From Clostridium polyendosporum (GTDB lineage Bacteria > Bacillota > Clostridia > Clostridiales > Clostridiaceae), in NCBI RefSeq assembly GCF_018332455.1, contig NZ_BOPZ01000006.1, forward strand, positions 62,001-126,000: a DNA stretch of 64,000 bases, given 5' to 3'. Numbering within the stretch: position 1 is the first letter of the stretch; each line of letters begins with the position of its first letter. Shown piece by piece: positions 26,428 to 35,409 of the stretch. The notes under the pieces were generated by a model that searched no databases, was not told the origin of the DNA, and saw only the letters and a list, made by a program, of their open reading frames with translations. The translations under genes were made by a program, and so were the position numbers.

Positions 26428-27399
26428 TTACCTTTTATAAACTTCTTCTTTCTTGTAATATCCACTGTCTATAATAACCTTATCTACATTAGTCTTATCT
26501 ATAGCTATTGGTGTAAGAAGAATTGAAGATACATTTGTTACCCTACCATTTATATCTATCCCTGCTCCCGAAGCTAATTTTATTGCAGAATCTATAGCAG
26601 TCCTACTTAATTCTCTAGAATCTTTCAATACTGTCATCGATTGAGTTCCTTGAACTATCCTTTGAATAGCACTTAAATCTCCATCCATCCCTGTTACTAC
26701 AACCTTACCTGCTAAACCTTGTGCTGCCAATGCTTGAATTGCAGCACCTGCTGTAGCGTCATTTGGTGCTAATATAGCATCAATTTTGTTTTTATTGGCA
26801 ATTAAAGCATCCTTCACTATATTAAAAGCATTCTTTGGCTCCCAGTTATCCACTGCTTTATCTGCAACTATCTTTATATCCCCGGTAGCAACTAATGGTT
26901 GTATATATTCCATTGCACCTTCTTTCATAAATCTAGAATTGTCATCCTTGGGGTCTCCTGACATAATGATATAATTTCCTTTAGGAACACTACGCACAAG
27001 AAACCGTCCTTGAAGTTCTCCAATTCGTATGTTATTAAAAGCAATATATAAATCTAAATCAATAGCGTATATAGATCTATCATAAGCTATTACCTTGATT
27101 CCTGCCTTATGAGCCTTTTCAACCAGTGGTGCTGTAGCTACTGAATCTGTGGGAGCTAAAATTAATATATCTATACCTTGTGATATTAGATTTTCTACTT
27201 GTGAAGCTTGCTTGGCTACATCAGTATCGGCATTTTCTATCTTTAGGGTCACTCCTTTTTCTTTAGCGTAATTTTCCATAGTCGCCCTATCCCTAACCCA
27301 TTTATATTCCCTTTGGGTGGGAAAAGATACGCCTATTACTAAGTCCTTTTCAGCATAATATACTGGTACAAAAAAAACATCTGGTACTGATATATACAT
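26428..27399 (-). CDS. Periplasmic-type sugar-binding protein (XylF/RbsB family), no clear signal peptide
   Basis: A 323-residue type I sugar-binding protein close to the D-xylose binders: VIGVSFPTQREYKWVRDRA, GIDILILAPTDSVA, IKVIAYDR, AILAPNDATAGAAIQAL and VTGMDGD. Normal ABC binding proteins begin with a Lys-rich leader and a lipobox Cys. Here GGAGG sits five bases before an ATG that starts only 16-18 residues ahead of the domain (MYISVPDVFFVPVYYA), without positive charges or Cys. No permease or ATPase gene is nearby. It may be secreted by another route, act inside the cell, or be a sensor-type binder as in XylFII/LytS systems, although no kinase gene is adjacent. Confidence 0.82.
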   Translation of the reverse strand: MYISVPDVFFVPVYYAEKDLVIGVSFPTQREYKWVRDRATMENYAKEKGVTLKIENADTDVAKQASQVENLISQGIDILILAPTDSVATAPLVEKAHKAGIKVIAYDRSIYAIDLDLYIAFNNIRIGELQGRFLVRSVPKGNYIIMSGDPKDDNSRFMKEGAMEYIQPLVATGDIKIVADKAVDNWEPKNAFNIVKDALIANKNKIDAILAPNDATAGAAIQALAAQGLAGKVVVTGMDGDLSAIQRIVQGTQSMTVLKDSRELSRTAIDSAIKLASGAGIDINGRVTNVSSILLTPIAIDKTNVDKVIIDSGYYKKEEVYKR

Positions 27400-27618
27400 A
27401 CTTACCTCCTATTAACTATTCATATAATAATTAATATATTCAGGTTATTTACACTTATTTCCATTTGATTTATATTATAATATTTCTTGTTGTGTGAATA
27501 AAAATCTAGCTTTAAATAATTCATAATTTTTATGAATTGTGACACTGTACACTGACAATATTGAAATTATATATCTAGCTATGAACTTCTTATTATCCAT
27601 ATTATAAGAAGCATAGCT

Positions 27619-27653
27619 AAAAAAGAGCTTATTTAATCATAGGCTCTTTTTTT
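27619..27653. terminator. Bidirectional hairpin terminator
   Basis: AAAAAAGAGC and GCTCTTTTTTT pair around a 14-base loop. It probably ends the DeoR-type gene transcript on the minus strand. A second hairpin (CTTCTTAT / ATAAGAAG) lies just to its left. Confidence 0.7.
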
Positions 27654-27783
27654 AACGTAATGTATGAGGAATTTATAGAATTTTTAAAGATTGAATGGCT
27701 GACTAAATCTAGATTTAGGAGTGTTATTGTATAGAGATGAAAAAAATCGAGAAAAATCACCCAGAAGCAAGCATATCACAGCT

Positions 27784-28548
27784 TTAAATTAAATTTACAT
27801 CGTATTGTTTAAGTAAAGTTATTACAGCATTATTGGGTGCAGTTTCTGTAATAATACTATGAAAATCTGTTATATTTGAAAAGGTGAAGATTCCATCTAG
27901 ACTGAATCTCTCATTTGGTGCCATTAGATATAATTCTTTAGATATACTCATGATTGCTTTTTTAGTACCTGCGTCCTCAGATATACCAGAACTAATACTT
28001 CCATCTCTAAGATCTATTCCACTACATCCTATAAATGACTTATTACAACGATAAAGTTTAATTTGTTCAATAGAATGAGAACCTATATTTCCACCTACAA
28101 AAGGATTGTAATCTCCGCCTATAAAAATAACATGAGTTTTTAAATCCAGGTGAAGCAGTGATGATATTTCAACCATGTTTGTTATTAAAGTGATATTTTT
28201 ATTATTTTGTATAAGCAGCTTTGTAAGGAGATAGGAAATACTTGATGCATCTAAAAAGATTGTATCACCATCTTTAATTAGCTCATATGCTTTTTTTGCA
28301 ATGATTTCTTTTAAATCTGTATTCTTTTCAATTCTCTTGAAGAAACGCTCAGCATTTACTATAGTACGTTTTATGTTAATAGCACCACCGTAAGTGCGTT
28401 GCAATAAGTAATTTTTCTCTAAAACCCGAAGATCTTTTCGAATCATACTTTCACTTACTTTAAATTGTGCACTTAAATCCTTTACTAATACTTTTCCGTC
28501 TCTTTCTAATAGATCTAAGATATGTTTATGTCTTTCTTCGATAAACAT
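27784..28548 (-). CDS. DeoR/GlpR-family sugar-metabolism regulator
   Basis: A 254-residue repressor. The DeoR helix-turn-helix is at residues 1-60 (RHKHILDLLERDGKVLVKDL, VSESMIRKDLRVLE, with the RTYGGA turn), and the C-terminal sugar-phosphate isomerase-like sensor domain at about 75-250 includes DGDTIFLDASS, TLITNM and VIFIGGDYN. The ATG at 28548 has GGAGG seven bases before it; the longer open frame upstream has no such site. It is divergent from a HAD sugar-phosphatase-like gene, and an 18-base motif is repeated in inverted orientation in front of both genes. The effector is probably a phosphorylated sugar. Confidence 0.92.
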   Translation of the reverse strand: MFIEERHKHILDLLERDGKVLVKDLSAQFKVSESMIRKDLRVLEKNYLLQRTYGGAINIKRTIVNAERFFKRIEKNTDLKEIIAKKAYELIKDGDTIFLDASSISYLLTKLLIQNNKNITLITNMVEISSLLHLDLKTHVIFIGGDYNPFVGGNIGSHSIEQIKLYRCNKSFIGCSGIDLRDGSISSGISEDAGTKKAIMSISKELYLMAPNERFSLDGIFTFSNITDFHSIITETAPNNAVITLLKQYDVNLI

Positions 28549-28557
28549 AGTTTCCTC

Positions 28558-28688
28558 CAATTTATTCTCATTTAATTCTATTTTAGTAATTATAATACTA
28601 AAATTCAATTAAATCAATTGACGATTAGGAATAAATGGAATAAAATGATATTAAATAGTAATAAATTACATTAAATGAGAATAAATTG
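28558..28688. promoter_or_regulatory. Divergent promoter region with inverted 18-base operator-like motif
   Basis: TTAAATGAGAATAAATTG is found on the minus strand (28575 down to 28558) just before the DeoR gene and identically on the plus strand (28671-28688) just before the HAD gene. Looser versions (AGGAATAAATGG, TAGTAATAAATTA) lie in between. The arrangement fits operators of the DeoR protein acting on both promoters. Confidence 0.6.
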
Positions 28689-28711
28689 TTAGGAGGGGGA
28701 GAGAGGAATTT

Positions 28712-29497
28712 ATGAAAAAGGCAGTATTTTTTGATATAGATGGAACTTTAATAGACTGTTTAAATGGAATAACAGATATTACTCCTAGAGTAAAAAAGGC
28801 TATACGTGCATTGCAAGCAAAGGGGAATTATGTTTTTATTGCAACCGGCAGACCGTATGCTTTTCTAAATGAAGCTATACGTAATTTTGGGTTTGATGGT
28901 TTTGTACTTACCAACGGAGCATATGTAAAAGTCAAAGACGAATGTATATATAAAGAGTCTATTAAGAAAGATTCTATAAAAGAGTTGGTATATAATTTTG
29001 AACAGCGTAAAATTCAATATATATTACAGGGTGAAACATACTCCTATATTAAAGATGAATATAAAGAATTACATTTATTCTATGATTCTTATAGTATACC
29101 TAAAAAATATTTAGAAGGTAATTATAATCTTGAAGAAGTAGACATATATAAAATCGAAATGCTATGTAATGATAAAAAAGGAATAGATTATTGTTTATCC
29201 TTAGGAAATGGTGATTATGATTATCTTCATAATATAGAAAAAGGTTCTTTTGAATTATATTCAAAAACAAATACAAAAGCTTCAGGAATATTAAAAGTAC
29301 TGGATTGTTTAAATATTCCCTTAGAAAATAGTTATGCTTTTGGTGATGGGAAAAATGATATAGAGATGTTATCTTCAGTAGGATGTGGAATAGCTATGGG
29401 AAATGCTGATGATTATGTCAAAAGTTATGCTAAAAAAGTTACAGATACAGTACAAAATGATGGAGTAGCTTTAGAAATAGAAAAGTTTATTTTGTAA
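28712..29497 (+). CDS. Cof-type HAD-IIB family phosphatase
   Basis: A 261-residue haloacid-dehalogenase phosphatase of the Cof/IIB group. Motif I FFDIDGTLID (D9, D11), motif II ATGRPY, a C2B cap in the middle, and motif IV FGDGKNDIEML. Such enzymes hydrolyse sugar phosphates or FMN/PLP-like substrates. The start at 28712 follows AGGAGGGGG. It is divergent from the DeoR regulator and shares its operator-like motif, so it probably removes phosphate from the sugar the regulator senses (inference). No clear terminator follows. Confidence 0.92.
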   Translation: MKKAVFFDIDGTLIDCLNGITDITPRVKKAIRALQAKGNYVFIATGRPYAFLNEAIRNFGFDGFVLTNGAYVKVKDECIYKESIKKDSIKELVYNFEQRKIQYILQGETYSYIKDEYKELHLFYDSYSIPKKYLEGNYNLEEVDIYKIEMLCNDKKGIDYCLSLGNGDYDYLHNIEKGSFELYSKTNTKASGILKVLDCLNIPLENSYAFGDGKNDIEMLSSVGCGIAMGNADDYVKSYAKKVTDTVQNDGVALEIEKFIL

Positions 29498-29598
29498 ATT
29501 TAACAAATATCATGTGACAGTTTTAAATATTACTATGTTTAGAATTTAATAGAATATAAATAATGAGCCAATATGCAAATAAATAGTAAATTTGATAT

Positions 29599-29890
29599 GC
29601 TCCCCTTAAGGTAGACAGATAAAGAATAAAAGTTTGTTTATCGGAAGGAGGAGCGTTTTTATGTCTAAAAGAACCAGATATACGTCAGAAGAAAAGTTTG
29701 AAATAGTAGAGGCGGATGAATTACAGAATAGTATAAAACAATTTACTGGAGGAAAGAAAAATGTTAAAACAGAATTTACACTTCTGAGTTTTGGTTATAA
29801 CATATTATTTTCTATTTTTCTGTGGAAAAAATAGAAATAGGGCTATGCCTCAAAAATAATTTTGAGACAGGCCCATTTATAGAGTAAATA
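29599..29890 (+). mobile_element. IS debris: IS3-family left end joined to IS1182-family tail
   Basis: At about 29599 begins an IS3-like end (GCTCCCCTTAAGGTAGACA), followed after GGAGGAG by the first codons of an IS3 OrfA (SKRTRYTSEEKFEIVEA from 29661). After about 17 codons this breaks off. Further on, FTGGKKNVKTEFTLLSFGYN resembles the end of an IS1182-family transposase, and the hairpin GGGCTATGCCTCAAAA / TTTTGAGACAGGCCC (29841-29876) resembles an IS1182 terminus. Neither transposase is functional. The hairpin may now serve as terminator for the GH32 gene on the other strand. Confidence 0.65.
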
Positions 29891-29904
29891 GTTGGTGGCT
29901 TTAA

Positions 29905-32900
29905 TTAACGTTTAACAATGTTTTGGAATGAACCTGTACCATTCCATACATTTACACCAAATCTAGTGCCTTTGTATGTTCCATTATTAACATCAATTAC
30001 TGGTGTACTACCATTGTTAAAGTATACTTTTATATTATCTCCAGAAGTTACCACTTTTAAGTGATATACTGTATTTGGAGTAATTGATACAGTAGCTGTT
30101 CTATCTGGAAGTCCTGGTCCCCATAATTTTACAACGCCAGTAGCATCAATATTTGCACAATAGAACTTAGTAGCATTAGCATCTGATCTGAATACAAGTC
30201 CTGCTGCTGCAGTTGATGAACTTACCTTTAAGTCACCTTCATATGTGAAGTCACTTCCTTGAGTAGTTGACATTAAGAAACCGTTAGTATTTGCAGCTAC
30301 AGTTCCTTGTTTTCCACCAGCAACATCAGACCAAGTACCAGATGGTCTATAGAAACCTTTTAAGTTTGTGTTAAATGTACTAACTTTTATATCATTGAAT
30401 ATAGATGCACCGTTAAATACATTGCAACCAAATTGTCCACTTGCATAGCTAGAATCATTAACATTAATTACTGGATCTGCACTATTGTTTAAGTAAACTT
30501 TTATGTTGCTTCCACTAGCTACAACTTTTAATTTGTAAGTTGTATTATCACTAATTGGTGTATTAAATGTTCCTAAAACTGTTCCGCCAGCTTTCCATAA
30601 CTTTATCATTCCACCTCTATCTACGTTTGCAACGTAGAATTGTGTAGCTGTTGAATTTGCTCTAAATACAAGCCCTGCTGCAGCTCCACCTACAGGTTTA
30701 ACATCACCTTCTAATACGAAGTCTGTAGCTGTTTGACCATTAAGGTAGAATGAATCTCCGCCTGCGTTAGTTCCCATCTTACCGCCTGTTACATTGCTCC
30801 AAGTACCACTTAATGAAGTCCAAGTTCCTGTAAGGTTACTTTCAAATCTACCAACATTAATATCATCTACGTTTATATGACCCCATGATCCGGTAGAATT
30901 ATCTACAACCTTTATATAACATTCAGTACCAAGGAACGCAGAAGCATCCCAGCTTACTGTTCTTAATGTATCACTATCTGTACCTGTTGCTTTATATAAT
31001 ATAGCATTATCAGAAGCTCTGCAAAGCGCTACATATTCATTAAGTATATCGTTTCCACCACTTACTTTAAGATCTATTTTTCCATTTCCAGTAAGTACAA
31101 AGTTTTGAGATCTTATTGCTCCAGTAAGTGTATCCTGCCCTTCTTTGAAACCGCTTAAGAAGTAATTATTATTTTGATTGTGAGTTCCACCCCACCAATC
31201 TGTTTTTAGTGTTACATTACTAGATTTAAATGCATTTCCGCTAATTGTTTTCCAGCCAGTTAAATCTCCAGTTTCAAAATCATGGTTAGCTATACCTGAA
31301 ACAGCTTTTATTGGAACATTAATATCATCTACGTTGATATGTCCAAAACCGCCTGTAGCATTATCAGTAACCTTTATATAAACTTCTGTACCAACATATG
31401 GAGCTAAACTAGCACTGCTCCAGGTTGTTCTTGTATAAGTTTCACTGTTTGCCGCTGTCGCTTTAGCTATTTCATAACCATCTGATGCTCTAATTAGTGA
31501 CACCTTAAGATTATTTAAATCGTTTCCACCTGAAACCAAAAAGTCAATATTACCACTATCAAGTATAAAGTTTTCTGATTTTATTGATCCTGTTTCAGCA
31601 TCTCCACCATTCTTAAAGCTCCATAAGTGATAGGTTCCATTTTTATTAAATGTTTCTCCACTTCCACCTTGTGCTGTAGCTAAGTTTGTAACATCTGCAT
31701 CAGTAAATGCGTTACCACTTAATACAGTCCAACCGCTTAAATCACCTGTTTCGAAATCATGATTCTTTAATTCCTTAGCACCTTGAACATATGTCGGAGC
31801 TTGCTTTGGAGTAGCTGAATTTAAAGGTGTATAGCTAAGTGAGTTTACTGTAACATTACCACCTACAGTATATAGTGAAGCTCCTCTGCTGGCATCATCT
31901 GGGAAGATAACATCAGTCATAGAAACTTGTCCGTCATTTCCAAATAATTCAACAGAACTTGCATCAATTAATACTTTCATCTTTATGGTGTTATTAATTG
32001 GTGTAGCTGATGCATTATGAATAATATCAAAATCAGCACCATTATTTGAAGGTCGTGCACCTGAATTTGATCTATCAATTTTTAACTGAGAATTAGTCTT
32101 ATCGTAATATACCTTAGTATATTGTGAACCGCCCGTACGAACTTTGAAACCAAATTCAGTAGCAGTTGTGTTATCAGTTCTAAATTCTACATTAAGCTCG
32201 TATTGCTTACTATTTACTCCTGAAAGCAAGTTAGCTCCTCCTGGAACTATTGTTTGATTTGTCCAATTTTGAGCTGTTCCTTTAATACTATCTAATTGTG
32301 TTACAGGATTATCAATTAATCTTACTTTTCCATTAATTGTTTTAAGCTGTAATTCTCTTGGAACTGTCATAGCACTTCTCCAAGTTCCAGCTGGGTCTGT
32401 TGGAGTAGAAGTCCCATATCTCCAGTTACTCATCCAGCCTATAAACGTTTTCTTGTTTTGTGAATTAGGTACGTTTGACCAAGTAACACCTGCATAGTTA
32501 TCTGAACCTGAGTCAAGGTATTGAAAATCCTTTCCATCCTCGAAAATTTGTTTATTTGTGAAGTGTTGTCCATCGAAGTTACCAATTAAATATACTGTAC
32601 CTGATCCATATTTAGCGCCTGGGTTAATACTTACAATCATTACCCATTTTGTTGTAGCACCACCATCTACCTGAAGTGGGAATAATTCTGGACATTCCCA
32701 ATCGCCATTAGGGTCAGTTATATCTAAATTAGTTGCACTTTTTACTGAATCAGTTTGTGTCCATTGTTTAAGGTTAGGTGAAGTAAATATTCTAGCTTCG
32801 TCATGTTGAACAAGAGTCATAACCCAATGTCCTGCTCCGCCTCCTTCATCATACCAGAATACCTTTGGATCACGGAAATCTGCTGCTTCTCCTGGTGCTG

Positions 32901-33417
32901 TTGGATATGGTATTACAGGATTACCTTCATACTTCTTCCAAGTTCTACCTTTATCATTACTATATGCAATACTTTGTTCCTGATAATCAACGCCATTTAT
33001 ATTTCTAGCGCTAGTATACATAGCTATAATAGGTGGCTGTCCATTAATTCCTAGCCCGCTTGTATTATTGTAATCTACTACTGCACTACCTGAAAAAGCC
33101 CAATTCAACTCATCTGGATACAATGCTATAGGTAATTCAGTCCAATGAATTAAATCTGTACTTACAGCGTGGCCCCAGTGCATTGGCCCCCATTCAATAC
33201 CACTTGGATAATATTGATAGAATAAATGATATTCTCCATCTAAGTAGAACATACCATTTGGATCATTCATCCATTTTTCACCTGGTGTATAGTGAAATTG
33301 CGGTCTATATAACTCAGTATATGTTGGCGCTGCTAACACCGGTACAGCAGGTATTAATGTTGATCCGAGAATGTAACATGCTGACAAAACACCCGATAAA
33401 GTTGATTTTAATTTCAT
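29905..33417 (-). CDS. Secreted GH32 fructan hydrolase with four C-terminal modules
   Basis: A 1170-residue extracellular glycoside hydrolase family 32 enzyme (levanase/inulinase type). Signal peptide 1-29 ending VPVLAA. Five-bladed propeller with all three catalytic motifs: WMNDPNG (Asp52 nucleophile), FRDP (Asp183) and WECPE (Glu241 acid/base); beta-sandwich to about 580. Then two similar modules starting NHDFETGDLSGW and NHDFETGDLTGW (about 600-910), and two repeats of about 125 residues (GTWSNVTGGKMGTN; GTWSDVAGGKQGTV) resembling the fructan-binding CBM66 of SacC. There is no sortase or S-layer anchor. The ATG at 33417 follows GGGGGGAG. A CcpA-like site lies 24 bases upstream. No transporter genes are adjacent. 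Confidence 0.93.
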   Translation of the reverse strand: MKLKSTLSGVLSACYILGSTLIPAVPVLAAPTYTELYRPQFHYTPGEKWMNDPNGMFYLDGEYHLFYQYYPSGIEWGPMHWGHAVSTDLIHWTELPIALYPDELNWAFSGSAVVDYNNTSGLGINGQPPIIAMYTSARNINGVDYQEQSIAYSNDKGRTWKKYEGNPVIPYPTAPGEAADFRDPKVFWYDEGGGAGHWVMTLVQHDEARIFTSPNLKQWTQTDSVKSATNLDITDPNGDWECPELFPLQVDGGATTKWVMIVSINPGAKYGSGTVYLIGNFDGQHFTNKQIFEDGKDFQYLDSGSDNYAGVTWSNVPNSQNKKTFIGWMSNWRYGTSTPTDPAGTWRSAMTVPRELQLKTINGKVRLIDNPVTQLDSIKGTAQNWTNQTIVPGGANLLSGVNSKQYELNVEFRTDNTTATEFGFKVRTGGSQYTKVYYDKTNSQLKIDRSNSGARPSNNGADFDIIHNASATPINNTIKMKVLIDASSVELFGNDGQVSMTDVIFPDDASRGASLYTVGGNVTVNSLSYTPLNSATPKQAPTYVQGAKELKNHDFETGDLSGWTVLSGNAFTDADVTNLATAQGGSGETFNKNGTYHLWSFKNGGDAETGSIKSENFILDSGNIDFLVSGGNDLNNLKVSLIRASDGYEIAKATAANSETYTRTTWSSASLAPYVGTEVYIKVTDNATGGFGHINVDDINVPIKAVSGIANHDFETGDLTGWKTISGNAFKSSNVTLKTDWWGGTHNQNNNYFLSGFKEGQDTLTGAIRSQNFVLTGNGKIDLKVSGGNDILNEYVALCRASDNAILYKATGTDSDTLRTVSWDASAFLGTECYIKVVDNSTGSWGHINVDDINVGRFESNLTGTWTSLSGTWSNVTGGKMGTNAGGDSFYLNGQTATDFVLEGDVKPVGGAAAGLVFRANSTATQFYVANVDRGGMIKLWKAGGTVLGTFNTPISDNTTYKLKVVASGSNIKVYLNNSADPVINVNDSSYASGQFGCNVFNGASIFNDIKVSTFNTNLKGFYRPSGTWSDVAGGKQGTVAANTNGFLMSTTQGSDFTYEGDLKVSSSTAAAGLVFRSDANATKFYCANIDATGVVKLWGPGLPDRTATVSITPNTVYHLKVVTSGDNIKVYFNNGSTPVIDVNNGTYKGTRFGVNVWNGTGSFQNIVKR

Positions 33418-33440
33418 AATGTCTCCCCCCTTTTTTTCTT

Positions 33441-33454
33441 TATAAACGTTTACA
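33441..33454. promoter_or_regulatory. Catabolite response element (CcpA site)
   Basis: TATAAACGTTTACA matches the cre consensus TGWAANCGNTNWCA at 13 of 14 positions. It sits about 24 bases before the GH32 start codon, overlapping the leader, where bound CcpA would block transcription while better sugars are present. Confidence 0.65.
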
Positions 33455-33684
33455 GTGTTTATAGTAATCTTTTGGTTATTCAATATGATAAAGCAATTAA
33501 CATGCCAATTTTTGTGTATCAACACCAAATAATATCAAGTTTTACTGAATTTTTTGTATTTTAGATTTAAATAATCACTAATTACCAATATTTGGATAGG
33601 TTTTATTTAAATGTTGGTAATAAAGATTTCTTTTTTGCTATTATATTCTCTTTAAATTACACATAAACATTTACTTGGGTTGTT

Positions 33685-33752
33685 AATACAGTTCTTTGTA
33701 AAAGTAATACAGTTCTTTGTAAAAATAATACAGTTTACCGTAGAAATAATAC
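33685..33752 (+). repeat. Three tandem 21-bp direct repeats (iteron-like)
   Basis: Three contiguous units of exactly 21 bases, each starting AATACAGTT, at 33685, 33706 and 33727, plus the first five bases of a fourth. Units 1 and 2 differ at one position, unit 3 at a few. The period is two helical turns, so copies face the same side of the DNA. They lie in the otherwise gene-free 33418-34115 region upstream of the GH32 gene. A separate hairpin GTATTGAG-AAA-CTCAATAC is at 33849-33867, followed by the same ACAGT. Confidence 0.75.
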
Positions 33753-34115
33753 TATTTTCTCCTCTTTAATCACATTTCTATTGCTATTAAAAATTCAAAT
33801 TAAATTAAGATTACCTATACAATGAGATTCTTATTAAATAACAAAACCGTATTGAGAAACTCAATACAGTCAGATTGTTCTATTATGCCTCCTTATAGAT
33901 GTATTTTAAAAGTGCATTCATAAGAAGATATAATCTAGAGAGGTAGATTAATAGAGATGTAGTGTATAATTAAAGTAGGTAAATCGTCTATTGCAGTATA
34001 AAATAAATAAGTTTATTGATATTCCAATATATGAGGGGAGAAAACTTGAACTATAAGGTTAGTACATATTCTTCTTATCAAGACGGAATTTTAATAATAA
34101 AATTTGGAGGTTACA

Positions 34116-34892
34116 ATGAGTACAACAATTTATTTTTTTAGTGGAACAGGCAATTCGTTAAAGGTTGCAAAAGATTTAAATGAGCAATTAGAAGACTCAA
34201 AACTTGTGCAAATTTCTAAGAAAAATCTATCCATTACTAATGACACTTCATCAGATAAGATAGGTTTTGTATACCCTGTATACTTTGGCGGAATACCTGA
34301 TATGGTAAAAAAGTTTATAGAAAATCTGCAAGTAAATGAAGACACGTATATTTTTGCAGTTGCAACTTTTGGCGGTGGTGCAGGAATATCTTTTGATCAA
34401 ATTGATGACATATTAAATAAAAAAGGAGCTTCTCTTTCTGCAAGCTTTAAAGTAGCCATGCCAGGAAATTATCAAGTTATGTATTCACCATTTCCGGAGG
34501 AAAAACAGGCCGAGTGTTTTAAAGACGCAAATGAACAAATATTAAAAATAGCATCTAGTGTAGAAAGAAATGAGACTAATAAATCAAATAAAGCTGGCGG
34601 AATAAAAAAAGCTATCATTGGTTTACTATACAGTACTTTCTTTAAGCCAAATGATAAAGATAAGAATTTTTGGACAACAGAAAAATGTAATGGCTGTGGA
34701 ACATGTTCGAAGGTTTGTCCTGCAAACAATATTGATATGATTGATGGAAAGCCACAGTGGAAGCATCAATGTGAAACTTGCGTTGCTTGTATGCAGTGGT
34801 GTCCACAAAAATCTATACAATATAAGAAAAATACCTTGAAAAGAGGACGATATCACCATCCTGAAATAAAAGCTAATGAATTATTTCAATAA
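34116..34892 (+). CDS. EFR1-family flavodoxin/ferredoxin fusion protein
   Basis: A 258-residue redox protein. Residues 1-165 are flavodoxin-like with the FMN phosphate loop FFSGTGNSLKVA; two 4Fe-4S clusters follow: CNGCGTCSKVCP (about 192-203) and CETCVACMQWCP (about 219-230). Such EFR1 proteins occur widely in anaerobes as electron carriers of unknown partners. The ATG at 34116 has GGAGG seven bases before it. A short-chain-dehydrogenase remnant overlaps its end. Confidence 0.9.
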   Translation: MSTTIYFFSGTGNSLKVAKDLNEQLEDSKLVQISKKNLSITNDTSSDKIGFVYPVYFGGIPDMVKKFIENLQVNEDTYIFAVATFGGGAGISFDQIDDILNKKGASLSASFKVAMPGNYQVMYSPFPEEKQAECFKDANEQILKIASSVERNETNKSNKAGGIKKAIIGLLYSTFFKPNDKDKNFWTTEKCNGCGTCSKVCPANNIDMIDGKPQWKHQCETCVACMQWCPQKSIQYKKNTLKRGRYHHPEIKANELFQ

Positions 34893-35271
34893 ATTTAAAA
34901 GAAATGGAAAAACTAAACTACTTGATATTATGTTTACAGCAGAATTGGCACGTAAACTTTCCAATATAGGAGTTACTGTTAATGCACTTAATCCGGGTTT
35001 TAATGTTACGGGTCTTGGGCGTGAACTTTGGTTTGCTGCTGCACTTGAGCGTATATTAAAGTTTTTCAATATTGGAGATCCACGCAAAGGTGCAGATATT
35101 ATTGTTCGTTTAGCTGTAGAAGAGCAATATAAGGGTGTGACTGGTGGATATTTTAATGTTGGAAGTGGTAAGCCTATTATTCCTGTGTATCCTGGAGGAG
35201 ACAGCAATATGCAAAATAAACTGTGGAATGATACTAAAGAATTGTTACAAGAAAAGGGTTTTTTTGAATAA
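34876..35271 (+). pseudogene. C-terminal remnant of a short-chain dehydrogenase
   Basis: From about 34905 the frame matches the second half of SDR-family oxidoreductases: TKLLDIMFTAELARKLSNIG, VTVNALNPGFNVTGLGREL, KGADIIVRLAVEE and TGGYFNVG. The Rossmann glycines (TGxxxGxG) and most of the YxxxK catalytic site are missing, and the apparent start lies inside the 3' end of the EFR1 gene. So the first half of the gene was lost when the junction with the EFR1 gene formed. Confidence 0.8.
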
Positions 35272-35366
35272 AGTGATGAAATGATACGCAATATTTTAAT
35301 CATCAAAATTTTAGATTTTTTATATCTTATGTTAATCAATATTATTGATGTATAGTTAATAGAGTA

Positions 35367-35391
35367 GGGCTTACCATATTAAGGTAAGTCC
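35367..35391. terminator. Hairpin between convergent genes
   Basis: GGGCTTACC and GGTAAGTCC pair (one G-U) around a 6-base loop, between the SDR remnant on the plus strand and the nitroreductase on the minus strand. Confidence 0.7.
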
Positions 35392-35409
35392 TTATTATGA
35401 TTTTATATT

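Noticed and set aside
33685-33752. Possible CRISPR array
   Set aside because: The three 21-base repeats are contiguous with no spacers between them, and no cas gene is present.
34881-35339. 152-codon minus-strand ORF
   Set aside because: Antisense to the SDR remnant, whose plus-strand sequence has clear family motifs.
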